Shown: piece after piece, positions 25,863-28,946 of the stretch | How the letters are laid out: the number at the start of each line of letters is the position of its first letter | How positions within the stretch are numbered: the stretch's first letter is position 1 | Virus record (IMG/VR): IMGVR_UViG_3300031851_000128 | Coordinates: 1-28,946 of that record | Origin: a virus | DNA: 28,946 nt | Reading direction: 5' to 3' (one strand) | The notes under the pieces: generated by a model | Told to the model about the DNA's origin: nothing | What the model saw: only the letters and a program-made list of their open reading frames with translations | Databases searched by the model: none | Translations under genes and position numbers: made by a program

Positions 25863-27631
25863 TACAAATTAAAGATTTAACCGTAAAAAACTTTATGAGT
25901 GTGGGCAATCAGACTCAGGCTGTTGACTTTAACAGAGAAAATCTTACACTTGTACTAGGTGAAAACTTAGATCAAGGCGGAGATGACAGTGGTTCACGTA
26001 ATGGTACAGGTAAAACTACTATCATTAATGCACTTAGCTACGCATTATACGGAAAAGCCCTTACAAACATTAGAGCAAACAACTTAATTAATAAAACTAA
26101 CAGCAAAGGCATGTTGGTTACACTTCACTTTGAAAAGAATGGTGTTGATTATAGGATTGAGCGTGGGCGTTCTCCTAATGTACTCAAGTTCTTTATTAAC
26201 AATCAAGAACAAGAACTTGTAGACGAATCGCAGGGCGACAGTCGACAGACTCAAAAAGATATTGATGGTTTACTTGATATGAGTCATGATATGTTTAAAC
26301 ATATTGTTGCACTAAACACCTACACAGAACCATTCCTAAGCATGCGGCAAAACGATCAACGTGCTATCATTGAACAGTTGTTAGGTATTACTATCCTAAG
26401 TGAGAAAGCTGATGCTTTAAAAGAGCAAACACGCATTACTAAGGAAGCCATAACTACTGAAACATTAAAAATTGAAGCAATACAAACAGCAAACAGTAAA
26501 ATTGAAAGTACTATTAGTAGTTTACAAGGTACGCAACGAGCTTGGCTTGCTAAAAAACAACAAGACGTAAACAAATTAGCATCTGCTATCGACGAATTAG
26601 AGCATTTAGACATTGATGTAGAACTAGAGTCGCATGAAAAATTGCAAAATTGGAATGAACATAACAGTGCTATTTTGGCTCTTAAAAAAGAACTAAGCAC
26701 ATTAGAGCCAGCACTACAACGTGCAGACAAGAGTGTTGAAAAGGTCAATAAAGATGTCGCAAATTTAGAAGATGCTACATGTTATACGTGTGGACAAGAG
26801 CTACATGCAGACAAAAAAGCAGAAATTGCAGAACGCAAGTCAAAAGAACTTGAAGATGCTATGTCATATCAAACAGAAGTTAGTGATAAACTTATTGATG
26901 TTACAAAGGCACTTGCAGAGATTGGTGACATCAACGGTAAGCCTAATGTATTTTATGAAACTGCTAAAGAAGCGTATGAGCATAGACAGAATGTAGACAG
27001 TTTAAAACAATCTCTTACATCAAAACAAGAAGAAGCTGATCCTTATCAGGCACAAATTGATGAATTGAATCACACTGCTATGCAGGAAATTGACTGGTCT
27101 CCAGTGAATGACCTTACAAGTTATAAAGAACATCAAGACTTCTTATTAAAGTTACTAACTAACAAAGATAGCTTTATTCGCAAGAAGATTATTGATCAAA
27201 ACTTAGCGTATCTTAACAATAGGCTTACATACTATCTTGATAAACTAGGATTACCACATAGTGTTGTATTCCAAAACGATTTGAATGTTGAAATTACACA
27301 ACTAGGACAAGACTTAGACTTTGATAACCTGTCAAGAGGCGAGCGTAACAGACTTATACTTGGTATGAGCTTTGCATTCCGTGATGTTTGGGAAAGTCTG
27401 TATCAAAAAATTAACTTATTGTTTATCGATGAACTTATTGATAGTGGTATGGACACAGCAGGAGTTGAAGGATCGCTTGCTGTTCTTAAAAAGATGGGTA
27501 GAGACGGAGACAAGAACGTTTTCCTTATCTCACACAAAGATGAACTTATAGGAAGGGTCAATTATGTAATGAAGGTTGTGAAAGAAAACGGATTTACATC
27601 ATATGAGAATGATATTGACATTGTAGAATGA
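25859..27631 (+). CDS. gp46: Recombination ATPase subunit gp46 (SbcC/Rad50-like)
   Basis: gp46 is the ABC-type ATPase that clamps DNA and controls the gp47 nuclease. Walker A is GSRNGTGKTT at residues 45-54. The central region (about 180-430) is charged and heptad-like, as expected for the antiparallel coiled coil. A zinc hook CYTC (Cys308 and Cys311) lies at its apex. The ABC signature is LSRGE at 491-495 (Arg in place of the common Gly), and Walker B is LLFIDE at 520-525, followed by the D-loop DSGMD. A late His (ISHKDE) could be the switch histidine. The 590 residues compare with 560 in T4. It has ATGA overlaps with both gp47 and hemC and no clear ribosome site of its own, so it is probably translated by re-initiation. 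Confidence 0.97.
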   Translation: MIQIKDLTVKNFMSVGNQTQAVDFNRENLTLVLGENLDQGGDDSGSRNGTGKTTIINALSYALYGKALTNIRANNLINKTNSKGMLVTLHFEKNGVDYRIERGRSPNVLKFFINNQEQELVDESQGDSRQTQKDIDGLLDMSHDMFKHIVALNTYTEPFLSMRQNDQRAIIEQLLGITILSEKADALKEQTRITKEAITTETLKIEAIQTANSKIESTISSLQGTQRAWLAKKQQDVNKLASAIDELEHLDIDVELESHEKLQNWNEHNSAILALKKELSTLEPALQRADKSVEKVNKDVANLEDATCYTCGQELHADKKAEIAERKSKELEDAMSYQTEVSDKLIDVTKALAEIGDINGKPNVFYETAKEAYEHRQNVDSLKQSLTSKQEEADPYQAQIDELNHTAMQEIDWSPVNDLTSYKEHQDFLLKLLTNKDSFIRKKIIDQNLAYLNNRLTYYLDKLGLPHSVVFQNDLNVEITQLGQDLDFDNLSRGERNRLILGMSFAFRDVWESLYQKINLLFIDELIDSGMDTAGVEGSLAVLKKMGRDGDKNVFLISHKDELIGRVNYVMKVVKENGFTSYENDIDIVE

Positions 27632-28371
27632 AACTAAAAGTTGGAACAAGAGGAAGTAAACTAGCACTTGCATACGCTGAACGTGTATGCAGTGAAATTT
27701 CTCACGAAACAGAAATAGTTATAATAAAAACAGATGGCGATCTAAACAACAATGCTCCAATACACGAAATTGGTGGCAAAGGTGTGTTCTGTACTGCTAT
27801 TGAAAACGAATTATTAGAAGAAAACATTGATATTGCTGTGCATAGTCTTAAAGACATGCCTGGAGAAGAACATCCGGATTTAATTATTGCTTCAATGTTA
27901 AAACGTAACAGTCCTCATGATGTAATTGTTGGTAGCGTAGGATACGGATGTACTATTGGCACTAGTAGTCCTAGACGAACTGCTCAATTAAAAGAATTAT
28001 ACGACAACTTAGACATAAAAATTAAACCTATTAGAGGCAACATTGATACTAGGTTAGAAAAACTTGACAATAAAGAATATGATGCTATAGTATTAGCTGA
28101 AGCTGGCCTTAAAGCATTGGACATTAGACGTACTTGGATCAAGATTCCAACTATTCCGGCAGTTGGTCAAGGAATAATTGCAATACAAACTAGAAAGAAT
28201 GATGTTGATACTATTGATATAGTTAAAAAAGTAAATGATAAGAAAACCTTTGCCCAAGCGCAAGTTGAACGTGCATTTTTAAAAGGCATGGGTGGTAATT
28301 GTCATACAAAACTTGCAGCTCATGCTACTGGAAGTAATCCTATTACGCTAAAGGCAATGTATTATGATTGA
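27628..28371 (+). CDS. hemC: Porphobilinogen deaminase (hydroxymethylbilane synthase), short form
   Basis: HemC joins four porphobilinogen molecules into hydroxymethylbilane, the linear precursor of haem and other tetrapyrroles, in the cytoplasm. The family motifs are intact: GTRGSKLALA (6-15), EIGGKGVFCTAIE (47-59), HSLKDMP with the catalytic Asp76 (72-78), GTSSPRRTAQL with Arg116/117, IRGNIDTRLEKL with Arg136 and Arg142, and IPAVGQG. The Cys that carries the dipyrromethane cofactor is present (GGNCH, Cys225). The protein is 247 residues, whereas bacterial enzymes are about 310. It stops some 22 residues after the cofactor Cys, so most of domain 3 is missing. It overlaps gp46 by ATGA and the next gene by eight bases. 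Codon and base use look like its phage neighbours. It is a probable auxiliary metabolic gene; activity is unproven. Confidence 0.93.
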   Translation: MKLKVGTRGSKLALAYAERVCSEISHETEIVIIKTDGDLNNNAPIHEIGGKGVFCTAIENELLEENIDIAVHSLKDMPGEEHPDLIIASMLKRNSPHDVIVGSVGYGCTIGTSSPRRTAQLKELYDNLDIKIKPIRGNIDTRLEKLDNKEYDAIVLAEAGLKALDIRRTWIKIPTIPAVGQGIIAIQTRKNDVDTIDIVKKVNDKKTFAQAQVERAFLKGMGGNCHTKLAAHATGSNPITLKAMYYD

Positions 28372-28564
28372 AGACGACATCCATGATAAGCTAACGAAAG
28401 CATATATAGAATATTTTAAAGCAAACGAAGCATTTGAATCAAGAGTTTCGTTTAGAACACATGCAGCCAGCAGAAGATGGCTAAGAGAAATACGAAAATT
28501 AAGTAAAATTCGAGGCGATGAAATACATACAAAGTTCAAAGCCAAACGAGAAGGCAAAAAATAA
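28364..28564 (+). CDS. Small basic hypothetical protein
   Basis: This 66-residue protein is lysine- and arginine-rich, with an apparently all-helical pattern (IHDKLTKAYIEYFKANEAF, then RRWLREIRKLSKIRG) and a basic tail (KFKAKREGKK). I do not recognise a family with certainty. Small helical proteins of this kind occur beside gp46/gp47 in marine T4-like phages, from general memory. The ATG lies inside the hemC end (eight-base overlap), with an AAAGG ribosome-site-like run about nine bases upstream, so it belongs to the same operon. Charge suggests nucleic-acid contact; that is inference only. A reading frame on the opposite strand here overlaps it and lacks context. Confidence 0.7.
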   Translation: MIEDDIHDKLTKAYIEYFKANEAFESRVSFRTHAASRRWLREIRKLSKIRGDEIHTKFKAKREGKK

Positions 28565-28584
28565 CAGGCTCGCATATATACTTG

Positions 28585-28946
28585 ATGCAGTGGACGTATC
28601 AAGGTAAACAAGTTGAAGAAATACCAGATGAGTATGAAGGATTTGTTTATCTAATTACAAATACCACTACAGGACAAAAATACATAGGCAAGAAACTAGC
28701 AAAATTTAAAACTACTAAGCCACCACTTAAAGGCAAGAAAAACAAAAGACGCGGCACTAAAGAAAGCGATTGGCGTACTTACTGGGGATCCAGTGATAGA
28801 CTAAACGCAGATGTTGCACAACTAGGCGAAGACAAGTTTACAAGAGAAATACTATACCTATGTAAAGGTAGGGGCGAAATGTCCTACATAGAGGCACGAG
28901 AACAGTTTGACAGGCGAGTACTTGAAACTGATGATTACTATAATGG
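28585..28946 (+). CDS. GIY-YIG-like nuclease-domain protein, partial (runs off right edge)
   Basis: An open frame begins at ATG 28585, 20 bases after the previous stop, and continues past the right edge (120 full codons visible). The N-terminal part contains a GIY-YIG-like pair: VYLIT at residues 21-25 and YIGKK at 33-37. A basic insert (PPLKGKKNKRRG) and YWGSS follow. Further on come DKFTREILYLCKGRGEMSYI and an EAREQ segment that could supply the catalytic Glu. This could be a homing-type or repair endonuclease, or a conserved non-mobile GIY-YIG protein of T4-like phages. The ribosome site is weak. The family call rests on the first motifs, and the C-terminal part is not visible. Confidence 0.65.
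   Translation, partial: MQWTYQGKQVEEIPDEYEGFVYLITNTTTGQKYIGKKLAKFKTTKPPLKGKKNKRRGTKESDWRTYWGSSDRLNADVAQLGEDKFTREILYLCKGRGEMSYIEAREQFDRRVLETDDYYN

Noticed and set aside
27628-28371. hemC as host DNA contamination or a chimeric join
   Set aside because: It overlaps gp46 by four bases and the next gene by eight, with matching base composition, so it is integral to the phage operon.
28348-28611. Minus-strand 87-codon frame opposite the 66-residue gene
   Set aside because: The plus-strand frame has operon context, overlap with hemC and a ribosome site; the minus frame has none.

Overview
The window looks like part of the genome of a T4-type (Straboviridae-like) marine myovirus. The tail baseplate genes (48-like, 53, hub, 5, 25, 6), the late sigma factor gp55 and the SbcCD-type recombination pair gp47/gp46 are all recognisable. 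The DNA is strongly AT-rich by eye, coding is almost gap-free, and the architecture resembles the T4-like phages of marine cyanobacteria and SAR11 (Pelagibacter). The host cannot be fixed from this window. The low GC and the absence of photosynthesis genes lean toward a SAR11-type alphaproteobacterial host; that is inference.

Layout: positions 23877 down to 1 form one long minus-strand late operon. In transcription order it holds a gp48/gp54-like tube cap, gp53, a 902-residue hub protein, the gp5 spike, gp25, a very large gp6 (1173 residues), and a giant structural ORF. The giant ORF starts at 14233 and runs open off the left edge, at least 4,743 codons. Junctions are 1-nt overlaps or gaps of 1 to 58 nt. 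T4-like late promoter candidates lie before the gp48-like gene and before gene 6.

From 23957 to the right edge the plus strand carries gp55, gp47, gp46, hemC (a short porphobilinogen deaminase), a 66-residue basic protein and a partial GIY-YIG-like nuclease. Two near-consensus sigma-70 promoters (TTGACT, 17 nt, TATAAT) precede gp55 and gp47. gp47, gp46 and hemC are chained by ATGA overlaps, so hemC sits inside the recombination operon.

Logic: host polymerase would transcribe gp55 and the recombination/hemC operon first. gp55 would then redirect polymerase to the late promoters of the divergent baseplate operon. The late promoter of that operon abuts the -35 box of gp55's own promoter, which suggests mutually exclusive use. 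The main items for a second look are hemC as a truncated, translationally coupled metabolic gene; the giant protein, with three carbohydrate-binding-like modules and an apparently split beta-propeller; and the back-to-back early/late promoter switch. There is no gene-free stretch longer than 300 bases, and I see no tRNA, CRISPR array, insertion sequence or convincing terminator.
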